Shown: positions 6,873 to 13,656 of the stretch, piece by piece
How the letters are laid out: every line of letters begins with the position of its first letter
Numbering within the stretch: position 1 is the first letter of the stretch
Assembly: GCA_910589115.1 (NCBI GenBank)
Contig: CAJUSB010000085.1
Location: forward strand, 1-13,734
Length of the DNA: 13,734 nt
Origin: an uncultured Clostridia bacterium
GTDB taxonomy: Bacteria; Bacillota; Clostridia; Oscillospirales; Butyricicoccaceae
Direction: 5' to 3'
Position numbers and translations under genes: made by a program
The notes under the pieces: generated by a model
The model's database searches: none
Told to the model about the DNA's origin: nothing
What the model saw: only the letters and a program-made list of their open reading frames with translations

Positions 6873-7178
6873 TTGGACGGCTTTGCCGTCTGGTTTCCGG
6901 GAGGGCCATCCTCCCTCCCGGCTGCCCCTGGAAGTGTTTTTTCTCTTTTCATCTTCTTCTCTCCAATAAACGCTTCTCACTTCTCGCAAAATCCCTTTTT
7001 TCCGCTTTCAGGGGCAGATACTTTTTTGGCCGCCACCCCGGCGGCACATGGAAGGGTTTCCCTCTGCGGACGTATCTGCGGCAGCAGGCCCGCCCCCAGA
7101 GGGAAGTCTTTCCGCAAAGAAGACTTCTCAAGAGTATACAAGCTGAATATATTTATTAAAAAGGAGTTCACAGGAATT
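6873..7178 (+). promoter_or_regulatory. Structured spacer between SBP1 and the dehydrogenase
   Basis: A 306-base gene-free stretch. Helices seen: GACGGC/GCCGTC (6876-6890), CCGGGAGGG/CCCTCCCGG (6897-6921), CTGCCCCTG (6922-6930) with CAGGGGCAG (7009-7017) followed by ATAC and six T, GCAGATAC (7014-7021) with GTATCTGC (7072-7079), GCCGCC/GGCGGC (7029-7045), TTCCCTCTG (7058-7066) with CAGAGGGAA (7097-7105), and GAAGTCTT (7103-7110) with AAGACTTC (7120-7127). Several cannot form together. It may stabilise the SBP1 message and limit or regulate read-through to the enzymes. It matches no riboswitch I know. Confidence 0.55.
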
Positions 7179-8186
7179 ATGAAGGTTGGTATTATCGGCG
7201 CAGGCCGCATCGGCAAAGTACACGCCAAGAATATCTCTATGTTCGTACCCGAGCTGGAGATCAAGACCATCGCAGACCCGTTCATGAATGCAGAAACCGA
7301 AGCATTTGCAAAGCAGTGCGGCATTCCGAACACCACCAAGGACGCAAATGACATTTTGAACGACCCCGAGATCGAGGCGGTCCTCATCTGCTCGTCCACC
7401 GACACCCACTCTAAATACATCATTGAAGCCGCAAACGCAAAAAAGCATATTTTCTGCGAAAAGCCCATTGATTATGATCTGAAAAAAGTACATGAAGCCA
7501 TCGACACTGCGAAAAAGGCTGGCGTTAAGCTCCAGATTGGTTTCTGCCGCCGGTTCGACCACAATCACCGTGCAGTTTATGACATGGTGCGCAGCGGCAA
7601 GGTCGGCAAGGTGAATATTATCAAGATTTCCTCCCGCGACCCGGAGCCTCCCCCGGTATCCTATGTCAAGGTTTCCGGCGGTATCTTCTATGACATGATG
7701 ATCCACGATTTTGATATGGCACGTTTTCTTGCAGGCTCCGAAGTTACCGAAGTGCACGCCGTCGGTTCCGTACTGGTTGACCCGGGCATCGGCGAAGCCG
7801 GCGACGTTGACACCGCGCTTGTCACGCTGAAATTTGCAAACGGCGCCATCGGCGTCATTGACAACAGCCGGAAAGCCGTGTATGGTTATGATCAGAGGGT
7901 TGAGGTTTTCGGCTCGGAGGGTTGCGCCCAGAACGAGAACGACATCCCGAATACGGCTGTCCTGTCCACGGCGGACGGCACCACCTACGGCACCGCATAT
8001 AAGGTGATGTGGGATCGCTACACCGGCGCATTCGTCAGCGAGATGCAGGCCTTTGCCGACGCTGTCGCAAACGATAAGGAAACGCCGGTAACCGGTGAGG
8101 ATGGATTGTATCCGGTATTGATGGCCGCAGCCGCAACCAAATCCCTGCATGAAGGCCGTCCTGTAAAAATTTCGGAGGTAGAATAA
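7179..8186 (+). CDS. iolG: Inositol 2-dehydrogenase-like oxidoreductase (Gfo/Idh/MocA family)
   Basis: Protein of 335 residues. Family members oxidise myo-inositol to 2-keto-myo-inositol with NAD+, in the cytosol. The Rossmann motif GIIGAGRIGKVHAK (4-17) opens the protein. The catalytic set of the family is present: EKP with Lys95, then Asp172 and His176 in YDMMIHDFDMARF (171-183). The stretches SRDPEPPPVSYVKVSGGIF and NSRKAVYGYDQRVEVFGSEG resemble rhizobial IdhA/IolG proteins as I remember them. ATG at 7179 is chosen because the Rossmann motif begins directly after it; AAAGGAG lies 12 bases upstream. It is 2 bases from the next gene, which it surely shares a message with. Other cyclitols or a deoxy sugar remain possible substrates. 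Confidence 0.87.
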   Translation: MKVGIIGAGRIGKVHAKNISMFVPELEIKTIADPFMNAETEAFAKQCGIPNTTKDANDILNDPEIEAVLICSSTDTHSKYIIEAANAKKHIFCEKPIDYDLKKVHEAIDTAKKAGVKLQIGFCRRFDHNHRAVYDMVRSGKVGKVNIIKISSRDPEPPPVSYVKVSGGIFYDMMIHDFDMARFLAGSEVTEVHAVGSVLVDPGIGEAGDVDTALVTLKFANGAIGVIDNSRKAVYGYDQRVEVFGSEGCAQNENDIPNTAVLSTADGTTYGTAYKVMWDRYTGAFVSEMQAFADAVANDKETPVTGEDGLYPVLMAAAATKSLHEGRPVKISEVE

Positions 8187-8188
8187 TT

Positions 8189-8977
8189 ATGGCACTGAGA
8201 AAATGCGCTTGCATCGACACCCTGTATACCGAGCTTGACTGGCTCGACCGCTTCCAGGCGGCAAAGGACGACGGCTTTGAGGCCGTAGAGTTCTGGGATT
8301 GGCGGATTCGCGACCTTGACGCGACCCGCGCCGCTGCCGAAAAGGCTGGCATCGCCATCTCCGGTTTCAACGGCGACGCGGATTTTTCGCTCGTCGATCC
8401 CACCCATAAAGAGAAGTATCTGGACTATCTCAAGCAGTCCATTGCGGCAGCGAAAAAGGTTGGCGCTTCCAGCGTGACCATCCACTCAAACGCGCTGGGG
8501 GACGGCGGTATCGTTGTCAATCATTATGATGACCTTTCCCACACCGTCAAGCTGTGCTCAATGTATGACATGCTGCTCGAATGCGCAAAGCTCGCCGAGC
8601 AGGAGGAAATCAACCTCAATCTGGAAGCGCTCAACATCACGACCGACCATGTTGGCAACTTCCTTGCGACCACCCAGATGGGTGCAGAAATCTGCCGCCT
8701 GATCGGTTCCCCCCGTCTCAAGCTGCTGTACGATGTTTACCACATGCAGATCAATGAAGGCTGCATCTGCGACACCATCTCACAGTACGGCGACCAGTTC
8801 GGACATATCCATGTTGCCGATGCGCCGGGCCGTCATGAGCCGGGCACAGGCGAGATCAACTACAAAAAGGTCCTCCGTCACCTGGAGGCCTGCGGCTACA
8901 CCGGACGTGTCGGCTACGAGCTTTTCCCGTCATCTGATACCAAAACCGCTGTTGCCGCTATCATGGAGCACTGCTGA
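8189..8977 (+). CDS. Hydroxypyruvate-isomerase-like TIM-barrel sugar isomerase/epimerase
   Basis: Protein of 262 residues, AP-endonuclease-2-type TIM barrel. Members isomerise or epimerise keto sugars, hydroxypyruvate, 2-oxotetronates or inososes using a divalent metal. Likely metal ligands by family pattern are Glu146 (NLEALN), Asp182 (LLYDVYHMQ), His208 (GHIHVADAPGRHEPGTGEIN, 205-224) and Glu244 (GYELFP). The segment with PGRHEPGTGEINY is typical of the Hyi group and differs from Bacillus IolI. Start ATG has GGAGGT (8174-8179) inside the end of the dehydrogenase gene. Pairing with an inositol-type dehydrogenase suggests it processes the inosose product, by isomerisation or epimerisation; that step is inference and the exact reaction cannot be read from sequence. 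Confidence 0.88.
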   Translation: MALRKCACIDTLYTELDWLDRFQAAKDDGFEAVEFWDWRIRDLDATRAAAEKAGIAISGFNGDADFSLVDPTHKEKYLDYLKQSIAAAKKVGASSVTIHSNALGDGGIVVNHYDDLSHTVKLCSMYDMLLECAKLAEQEEINLNLEALNITTDHVGNFLATTQMGAEICRLIGSPRLKLLYDVYHMQINEGCICDTISQYGDQFGHIHVADAPGRHEPGTGEINYKKVLRHLEACGYTGRVGYELFPSSDTKTAVAAIMEHC

Positions 8978-8988
8978 ATGGGCCTCAT

Positions 8989-9016
8989 CCGCTGAAAACC
9001 TACAGGTTTTCAGCGG
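8989..9016 (+). other. Strong hairpin after the isomerase gene
   Basis: Perfect 12-base-pair stem CCGCTGAAAACC (8989-9000) with 9005-9016 and loop TACA, 11 bases past the stop. There is no T-run, so it is more likely a 3' stabiliser than an intrinsic terminator; the terminator at 9144 follows. Confidence 0.6.
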
Positions 9017-9028
9017 GCGGCAGCCCGC

Positions 9029-9387
9029 CGCCTGCTTGTGCTTTTGAAAAAATTGCGGCGGTGTACAAATTTCGTGCATCAAGTTGTGCATCTTTCACGA
9101 ATCGCTTATTTGACGGGAATCAATCGAACCGTGTCGATTCCAGCCGTATTCCGCGAAATACGGTGTTTTTTTGAAGGTTCTTTCGTTTTTTTGAAGTCTC
9201 GTGCGTTTTTGTGCATTTCTTGGGTTTTCACTGAAAAAACAGGCTTTTTCTGGATATTTTCCGTAAAATGCACGTAAAATGCACAGTGCACACCGAAAGA
9301 ACACAACAAAATACAAATTTCAAGCGGTGAAATGTACAAAACATGTTGGTGCAAAATGGTCATTTTTCATGGAATCATTGAGAGGTC
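9029..9387. promoter_or_regulatory. AT-rich island with GTGCA/TGCAC motif cluster upstream of SBP2
   Basis: No credible gene. It contains GTGCATC at 9074 and 9086, GTGCA at 9211 and 9349, a tandem GTAAAATGCAC at 9263-9273 and 9274-9284, then GTGCAC at 9286-9291, plus TTTTTTTGAAG at 9166-9176 and 9186-9196. GTGCA or its complement would be expected less than once in this length by chance. Likely a regulatory region ahead of the SBP2 promoter. Confidence 0.55.
9144..9172 (+). terminator. Rho-independent terminator after the isomerase group
   Basis: CCGTATT (9144-9150) pairs with AATACGG (9157-9163), loop CCGCGA, followed by TG and seven T (9166-9172). Confidence 0.8.
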
Positions 9388-9416
9388 TTGACGAATCGCA
9401 GGAAATTTATTATGAT
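9388..9416 (+). promoter_or_regulatory. Promoter of SBP2 and probably the ABC transporter genes
   Basis: -35 TTGACG (9388-9393), 17-base spacer, -10 TATGAT (9411-9416), near consensus. Transcription should start about 9423. Confidence 0.87.
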
Positions 9417-9427
9417 ATATACGTAAA

Positions 9428-9457
9428 CTGAAACCGTGCATTCATGCACGGTCTCAG
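9428..9457. promoter_or_regulatory. Palindrome at the start of the SBP2 transcript
   Basis: ACCGTGCA (9433-9440) and TGCACGGT (9445-9452) around TTCA, extended by CTGA (9428-9431) and TCAG (9454-9457) after one mismatch. It begins about 5 bases after the predicted start, so it could be a repressor operator or a 5' protective stem-loop. Its GTGCA/TGCAC halves match other motifs in the locus. Confidence 0.6.
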
Positions 9458-9520
9458 AATCCACTTTATTCCGGGCGAAGTGAGAAGCGCTCTGGGAGAA
9501 GAAAAAGAGAGGTATATGTT

Positions 9521-10573
9521 ATGAAGAAGATTCTTGCAATGCTGCTCGCAGGTATGATGGTCATGAGCCTTGCAGCCTGCGGCGGTAACGGCGGCGACAC
9601 GGGTTCCAACAGCCAGGCTGACGCAACCAACAATGCCCCGGCAGACAGCGGCACCAACACCCCGGCTGACAGCGGTTCAGGCGACGGCAACTACAACATT
9701 GACGTCATCCTCAAGACCACTGCTTCCGAGTATTGGGGTTATGTACAGGCCGGTGCAAATGCATACAGCGCTGACAACCCGAATGTCAACGTTGAGGTAA
9801 AGGGCGCGACCTCCGAGACTGCTTATGACGAGCAGCAGAACATGATCGAGACCGACCTCAACTCCGGCGCATATGACGGCTTTGTCATTGCTCCGCTGCA
9901 GGCTGACATCGTTTCCAACCTGATTGCAAATGCTTCCGCTCCGATCGTTGCGGTTGACACCAACATCCCCTCCGATAAGGTTCTGTCCTTTGTCGGCACC
10001 TCTAACGAAGATGCTGCATACATGGGCGGCGAAAAGGCTGTAGAGGCTGCAAAGGCTGCCGGCTGGTCTGAAATCAAGGCGATTGCAATTTCCGGCGTAC
10101 AGGGCGACGGCACAGCGACTGCCCGTCTGACCGGTTACCAGAATGGCGTAAACGCTGCTGGCGGCGAGTTCCTCGAGGGCGAGATCCAGTACGCTGACGC
10201 AGTTGCTGATAAGGCTGTTACCTGCATGGAAGCTGTTATGCAGAACCATCCGGAAGGCATCGCTATCATCTGCTGCAACAACGACGATATGGCAATGGCT
10301 GCTGCACGCGCTGCAGCGAACAACGCTGCATATGCAAACACCATCTTTGTTGGCTTTGACGGCATCCAGTCTGCCTGCAATGCGATCCTCGCAGGCCAAG
10401 AGACCATGTCCGTTGCACAGGAAGCCTACGACATGGGCTACAAGGCAGTTGCAGCAGTTGTAGACGCGCTCAACGGCAAAGAGCTTGAGAAGTTCATCGA
10501 CTCTGGCTGCTCTGTTGTTACCGCTGACAATGCGCAGGAGCGCCTCGATACCCTGAAGAGCTACCTGGGCTAA
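9521..10573 (+). CDS. ABC sugar/cyclitol substrate-binding lipoprotein (SBP2)
   Basis: Protein of 350 residues with a lipoprotein signal: MKK, hydrophobic core, lipobox LAAC with Cys20. A Gly/Ser/Thr/Asp/Pro linker (about 21-57) precedes a Peripla_BP_4 ligand domain with NNDD (253-256) and GFDG (278-281). It is plainly a paralogue of SBP1, with long shared blocks such as EAAKAAGW, GVQGD and YANT, and more than half of the mature residues alike by eye. ATG start with AGAGAGG 8 bases upstream. It is the first gene of the group that holds the ATPase and permease and should be the main receptor for that importer. The alanine-rich coding sequence uses GCA/GCT codons heavily, as for a highly expressed gene. 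Confidence 0.95.
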   Translation: MKKILAMLLAGMMVMSLAACGGNGGDTGSNSQADATNNAPADSGTNTPADSGSGDGNYNIDVILKTTASEYWGYVQAGANAYSADNPNVNVEVKGATSETAYDEQQNMIETDLNSGAYDGFVIAPLQADIVSNLIANASAPIVAVDTNIPSDKVLSFVGTSNEDAAYMGGEKAVEAAKAAGWSEIKAIAISGVQGDGTATARLTGYQNGVNAAGGEFLEGEIQYADAVADKAVTCMEAVMQNHPEGIAIICCNNDDMAMAAARAAANNAAYANTIFVGFDGIQSACNAILAGQETMSVAQEAYDMGYKAVAAVVDALNGKELEKFIDSGCSVVTADNAQERLDTLKSYLG

Positions 10574-10650
10574 TCCCCCCCAAAGCCTCCGGGCTTTCCG
10601 CGGAAGGGCAGGGCCGCCCGCCCTGTGAACAAAAACCGCTGTACATACAC
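10574..10650 (+). other. Short hairpins after SBP2
   Basis: AAAGCC (10582-10587) can pair with GGCTTT (10592-10597), and CAGGGC (10609-10614) with GCCCTG (10620-10625). Neither has a T-run. They probably mark the stabilised 3' end of an abundant SBP2 message with partial read-through to the transporter genes. Confidence 0.4.
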
Positions 10651-10765
10651 GGCCTCCCCCGTCCCGCCCGCAGGCGAGGCGGAGATGCGAAGCATCTCGG
10701 GGTCCGGGGCGGAAGCCCCGGCGGGAGTCCAGAGGGCAGCGCCCTCTGGCGCCCCCCGCGCAGGG
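10651..10765 (-). repeat. GC-rich modular repeat R5, inverted, between SBP2 and the ATPase
   Basis: Contains module C (GAGATGC stem, 10682-10698), module B (CCGGGGC stem, 10704-10721) and module A (CCAGAGGGC stem, 10729-10749), preceded by CCGTCCCGCCCGCAGGC. The order reads A-B-C on the minus strand, as in R3. The terminator-like module is absent here, consistent with read-through from SBP2 to the ATPase gene. Confidence 0.85.
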
Positions 10766-10833
10766 GACATAGGCGTAGGCACCGCACCCCCCCTCCCGCG
10801 AACCACCTGCACAACAAGTGAAGAGCGAAGGGC

Positions 10834-10867
10834 TGCCCCTGTACCTTTGAAATTGGGTGCAGGGGCA
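10834..10867 (+). other. Stable hairpin upstream of the ATPase gene
   Basis: TGCCCCTG (10834-10841) pairs with CAGGGGCA (10860-10867), continued by a T-G wobble and ACC/GGT, a 12-pair stem around a 10-base loop. CTCTTTAC follows, which is not a convincing terminator. Confidence 0.45.
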
Positions 10868-10902
10868 CTCTTTACAGCAAACGGCTTTTTCAGGGTGTGC
10901 TT

Positions 10903-10919
10903 TTGTGCAGAATGCACAA
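10903..10919. promoter_or_regulatory. Palindrome TTGTGCA-GAA-TGCACAA upstream of the ATPase gene
   Basis: A perfect 7-base inverted repeat with the GTGCA/TGCAC halves found in front of SBP1 and SBP2. It is followed by TTGTTTTT, so a weak intrinsic terminator is an alternative reading. No clear promoter lies between it and the ATG at 11102; bases 10923-11086 are GC-rich with no gene seen. Confidence 0.5.
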
Positions 10920-11101
10920 TTGTTTTTCCCTCGTTGCCGTGCGCTGCTACCGAGAACCAGACGTATTTCCGGAGTGGACGCCGGAACGGAAGACGGCTCC
11001 GGCCACATTGGAAAGCAGGCCGGATCTGGCGCCGCCTCCCGTCCCTTCCGTACACGGCATCCCCTCCCCATAAATCTCGGACGAAAAAGGTGAATGATTG
11101 A

Positions 11102-12610
11102 ATGAGTGAATATGTAGTTGAACTGAAAAACGCGGTCAAACGCTTTCCAGGCGTGCTCGCGCTGAACCAGATGCACCTTGCCGTCAAGCCCGGCGAAATC
11201 CTCGGCCTGATCGGCGAAAACGGCGCGGGTAAGTCCACGCTGATTAAGGTGCTGACCGGCGTACATCAGCCCGACGAGGGCGAAATTTACGTCAACGGCG
11301 ATAAAAAAGTCTTTAAGAATCCCAATGAATCGGCTGCGGCCGGTATCGCCTGCGTGTATCAGGAGCTCAACATTGAAAAGCTGCTGAGTATCACCGACAA
11401 TATCTTTATCAATAAGTGGATCAAGGGGCCCGGCGGGCTGCTTGACTACGGCGCTATGCATAAGAAGGCAAAGGAAGTCATGGCTTCCCTCGGGCAGGAT
11501 ATCGACCCGACCAAGCCGGCCGGCACCTTCGGCATGGGCGTCCAGCAGATGATCGAAATCGCAAAAGCGGTTCTCATCGATGCAAAAATGATTATTATGG
11601 ATGAACCGTCCTCCTCCCTCGGTGAAAAAGAAGTCGAGCAGCTGATGAAAACCTGCCGCGAACTCAAGAGCCGCGGCATCGGTATCGTCTACGTCTCGCA
11701 TAAGCTTGAAGAGCTGTTTGAGCTGTGCGACCGCGTAACCGTTATCCGTGACGGCCAGTATATCGACACCCGCGATATCTCCGAATGGAATAACGACTCG
11801 CTGATCACCGCAATGGTTGGACGTTCGCTTGATAACCAGTTCCCCAAGGAGTTCGGCAAAAAGAGCGCGGAACCGATGCTGAAGGTCAACGGGCTGATGG
11901 AAGCCGGCGTACTTAATAATGTTTCTTTCAATGCCTATGGCGGGCAGATCCTCGGCTTTGCCGGGCTGGTCGGTGCAGGACGTACCGAGACCATGCGCGC
12001 GATTTTCGGCGCGGACCCCATTGACGGCGGCACCATTGAGATCAAGGGCAAGCCGGTCAATATTAAGAGCCCCCGTCAGGCGATCAATGCGGGCATTGCG
12101 TTCCTCACGGAGGACCGTAAGGGCCAGGGCCTTGTCCTTGCCGAGAGCATCCGCAACAACCTGATCCTGGCGAATATGAAGGGCTTCTGCAACGGGCCGT
12201 TCCTCAACCAGAAGAAAATCGAAGAAGAGGGGCAGAAGAACATCAGCTCCCTGCGCATCAAGACGCCGTCTATTGATGAAATTGTCGGCCAGCTTTCCGG
12301 CGGTAACCAGCAGAAGGTGGTTATCGGCAAGTGGGTCAACACCGAATCGGATATTTTCATCTTTGACGAGCCCACGCGCGGCATTGACGTTGGTGCAAAG
12401 GTTGAGGTTTACAACGTCATGAACAGCTTGGTCAAGGCCGGTAAATGCGTCATCATGGTTTCCTCTGAAATGCCTGAGATTCTCGGCATGAGCGACCGCG
12501 TGATTGTAATGCGCGGCGGCGAGGTAATGGCTGACGTAGACCGTGACAGCAAACATTTCAATCAGGAAAGCCTTATGAAGGCAGCTTGGGGAGGTAAATT
12601 AGATGACTAA
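11102..12610 (+). CDS. Sugar ABC importer ATPase with two nucleotide-binding domains (RbsA/MglA/IatA type)
   Basis: Protein of 502 residues, the normal size for fused double-domain ATPases of ribose/galactose/inositol importers. Domain 1 has Walker A GENGAGKST (38-46), Q-loop VYQELN (85-90), and Walker B IIMDEPSSSL (164-173). Its signature is atypical: FGMGVQQM (143-150) where LSxGxxQ is usual. Domain 2 has the family's normal degenerate Walker A GLVGAGRTE (288-296), an intact signature LSGGNQQK (398-405) and Walker B IFIFDEPTRGID (418-429). The start has AAGGTGA 8 bases upstream. It overlaps the permease gene by 8 bases. It energises uptake through the permease at 12603 with SBP2, and probably SBP1. 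Substrate is inferred from the neighbouring enzymes only. Confidence 0.96.
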   Translation: MSEYVVELKNAVKRFPGVLALNQMHLAVKPGEILGLIGENGAGKSTLIKVLTGVHQPDEGEIYVNGDKKVFKNPNESAAAGIACVYQELNIEKLLSITDNIFINKWIKGPGGLLDYGAMHKKAKEVMASLGQDIDPTKPAGTFGMGVQQMIEIAKAVLIDAKMIIMDEPSSSLGEKEVEQLMKTCRELKSRGIGIVYVSHKLEELFELCDRVTVIRDGQYIDTRDISEWNNDSLITAMVGRSLDNQFPKEFGKKSAEPMLKVNGLMEAGVLNNVSFNAYGGQILGFAGLVGAGRTETMRAIFGADPIDGGTIEIKGKPVNIKSPRQAINAGIAFLTEDRKGQGLVLAESIRNNLILANMKGFCNGPFLNQKKIEEEGQKNISSLRIKTPSIDEIVGQLSGGNQQKVVIGKWVNTESDIFIFDEPTRGIDVGAKVEVYNVMNSLVKAGKCVIMVSSEMPEILGMSDRVIVMRGGEVMADVDRDSKHFNQESLMKAAWGGKLDD

Positions 12611-13589
12611 GAGCAAGAAATCCAGCACCTTGATGAATTATGCCGGTACAGCCGGTGCGCTTCTCATCCTGTGCATTATTCTGTCGATTGCATCACCGAA
12701 CTTTCTGAAGTTCTCGAACTTCATGTCGATCCTGAAGCAGACACCTTTCACTGCGATGCTGGCAAGCGGTATGCTGTTTTGCCTGATTACCGCCGGTATT
12801 GACCTGTCTGTCGGCGCGAACGCGACCTTCTGTGCCTGCCTTGCTGGTATGCTGATCCAGAAGGGCATCACCACCAACTCTTTTGTACTGATTGTTGTGG
12901 CGCTGATTGCGGGCACGCTCATCGGCTTCATCAACGGCACTCTGCTCACCCGCCTGCACCTGCCTCATCCCTTCGTTTCCACGCTGGGCATGAAGAACGT
13001 ACTCTGGGGCGCATCCCTGGTTGTTACTGGTTCGCAGATGGTTTCTTTCTCTGGCTGTGACGGCGTTATGGCGCTGGGCGCAAAGGATCTGGGCGGCATT
13101 CCGGTCAGCTTCGTAGTCGTTATCATTATTTATGTAATTATGCACGTTCTGCTCACCCGTACTGCGCTGGGCCGTTCGATTTACTGCGCGGGCGGCAACA
13201 TGGAAGCGACCCGTCTGTCCGGTATCAACTCGGCGAACGTGCTGACATTCTGCTACACGCTGTCTGGTTTCATGGCAGCACTGGCTGGTATTGTTTCGAT
13301 TGGCCGTTCCGGCATCTGCAACGGTGTAAACGCGATTCAGCCGTATGACACGGATGCGATTGCGTGCTGCATCATTGGCGGTGCATCTTTCAATGGCGGC
13401 AAGGGCACCATGATTGGTACCATGCTGGGCGCTTTGATTATCACCACACTGCGTAATGGTTTCACGCTGTTGTCCATTACTTCTGCGGTACAGAACATGG
13501 TACTGGGCCTGGTTATTATCGGCGCGGTTCTGCTTGATGTAACGCGTGAGCGCATGGAAGCGAAGGCACGCCGCATGGCAGCAAAGTAA
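12603..13589 (+). CDS. Sugar ABC importer permease (RbsC/IatP type)
   Basis: Protein of 328 residues, hydrophobic with roughly eight to ten membrane segments, starting with a basic cytoplasmic end (MTKSKKS) and a first segment near 13-30. Family motifs are AGIDLSVGA (64-72), a loop ending FVSTLGM (124-130), GGNMEATRLSGI (197-208) and DAIACCIIGGASFNGGKG (251-268), the latter the coupling-type region near the C-terminus. The C-terminal tail is basic (RERMEAKARRMAAK). ATG has GGGAGG 8 bases upstream inside the ATPase gene and overlaps its end by 8 bases, so translation is coupled. It probably forms a homodimeric channel with the double-domain ATPase. It is the last gene of the group, followed by a strong terminator. 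Confidence 0.96.
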   Translation: MTKSKKSSTLMNYAGTAGALLILCIILSIASPNFLKFSNFMSILKQTPFTAMLASGMLFCLITAGIDLSVGANATFCACLAGMLIQKGITTNSFVLIVVALIAGTLIGFINGTLLTRLHLPHPFVSTLGMKNVLWGASLVVTGSQMVSFSGCDGVMALGAKDLGGIPVSFVVVIIIYVIMHVLLTRTALGRSIYCAGGNMEATRLSGINSANVLTFCYTLSGFMAALAGIVSIGRSGICNGVNAIQPYDTDAIACCIIGGASFNGGKGTMIGTMLGALIITTLRNGFTLLSITSAVQNMVLGLVIIGAVLLDVTRERMEAKARRMAAK

Positions 13590-13622
13590 GGCAAAAATCT
13601 CTTCTTATATATCTATTCGTGC

Positions 13623-13656
13623 AAAACGGTATGCTCCGGCATACCGTTTTGTATTT
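13623..13656 (+). terminator. Terminator of the transporter operon
   Basis: Perfect 12-base-pair stem AAAACGGTATGC (13623-13634) with 13639-13650, loop TCCG, ending in TTTT then GTATTT. The A-run on the left arm makes it usable in both directions. Confidence 0.92.

Noticed and set aside
6873..7178. Upstream extension of the dehydrogenase frame to position 6873
   Set aside because: The extension encodes low-complexity sequence over hairpins, while the Rossmann motif starts exactly at the ATG at 7179 with a ribosome site upstream.
6018..8150. Long minus-strand frames opposite SBP1 and the dehydrogenase
   Set aside because: They mirror the true genes, are rich in Val/Asp/Gly/Cys runs typical of antisense translation, and lack ribosome sites.
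9038..9277. Small plus-strand frame of 79 codons in the island before SBP2
   Set aside because: No ribosome site, Phe-rich composition from T-runs, and it contains the terminator at 9144-9172.
11094..11105. Tiny upstream frame ATG-ATT-GAA-TGA overlapping the ATPase start
   Set aside because: Three codons only, and the ribosome site is better spaced for the ATG at 11102; most likely chance.
9677..12556. A 959-codon open frame on the minus strand
   Set aside because: It is antisense to SBP2 and the ATPase, both of which have clear family motifs, and it crosses repeat R5. It arises from GC-biased codon use and shows no recognisable domain or ribosome site.
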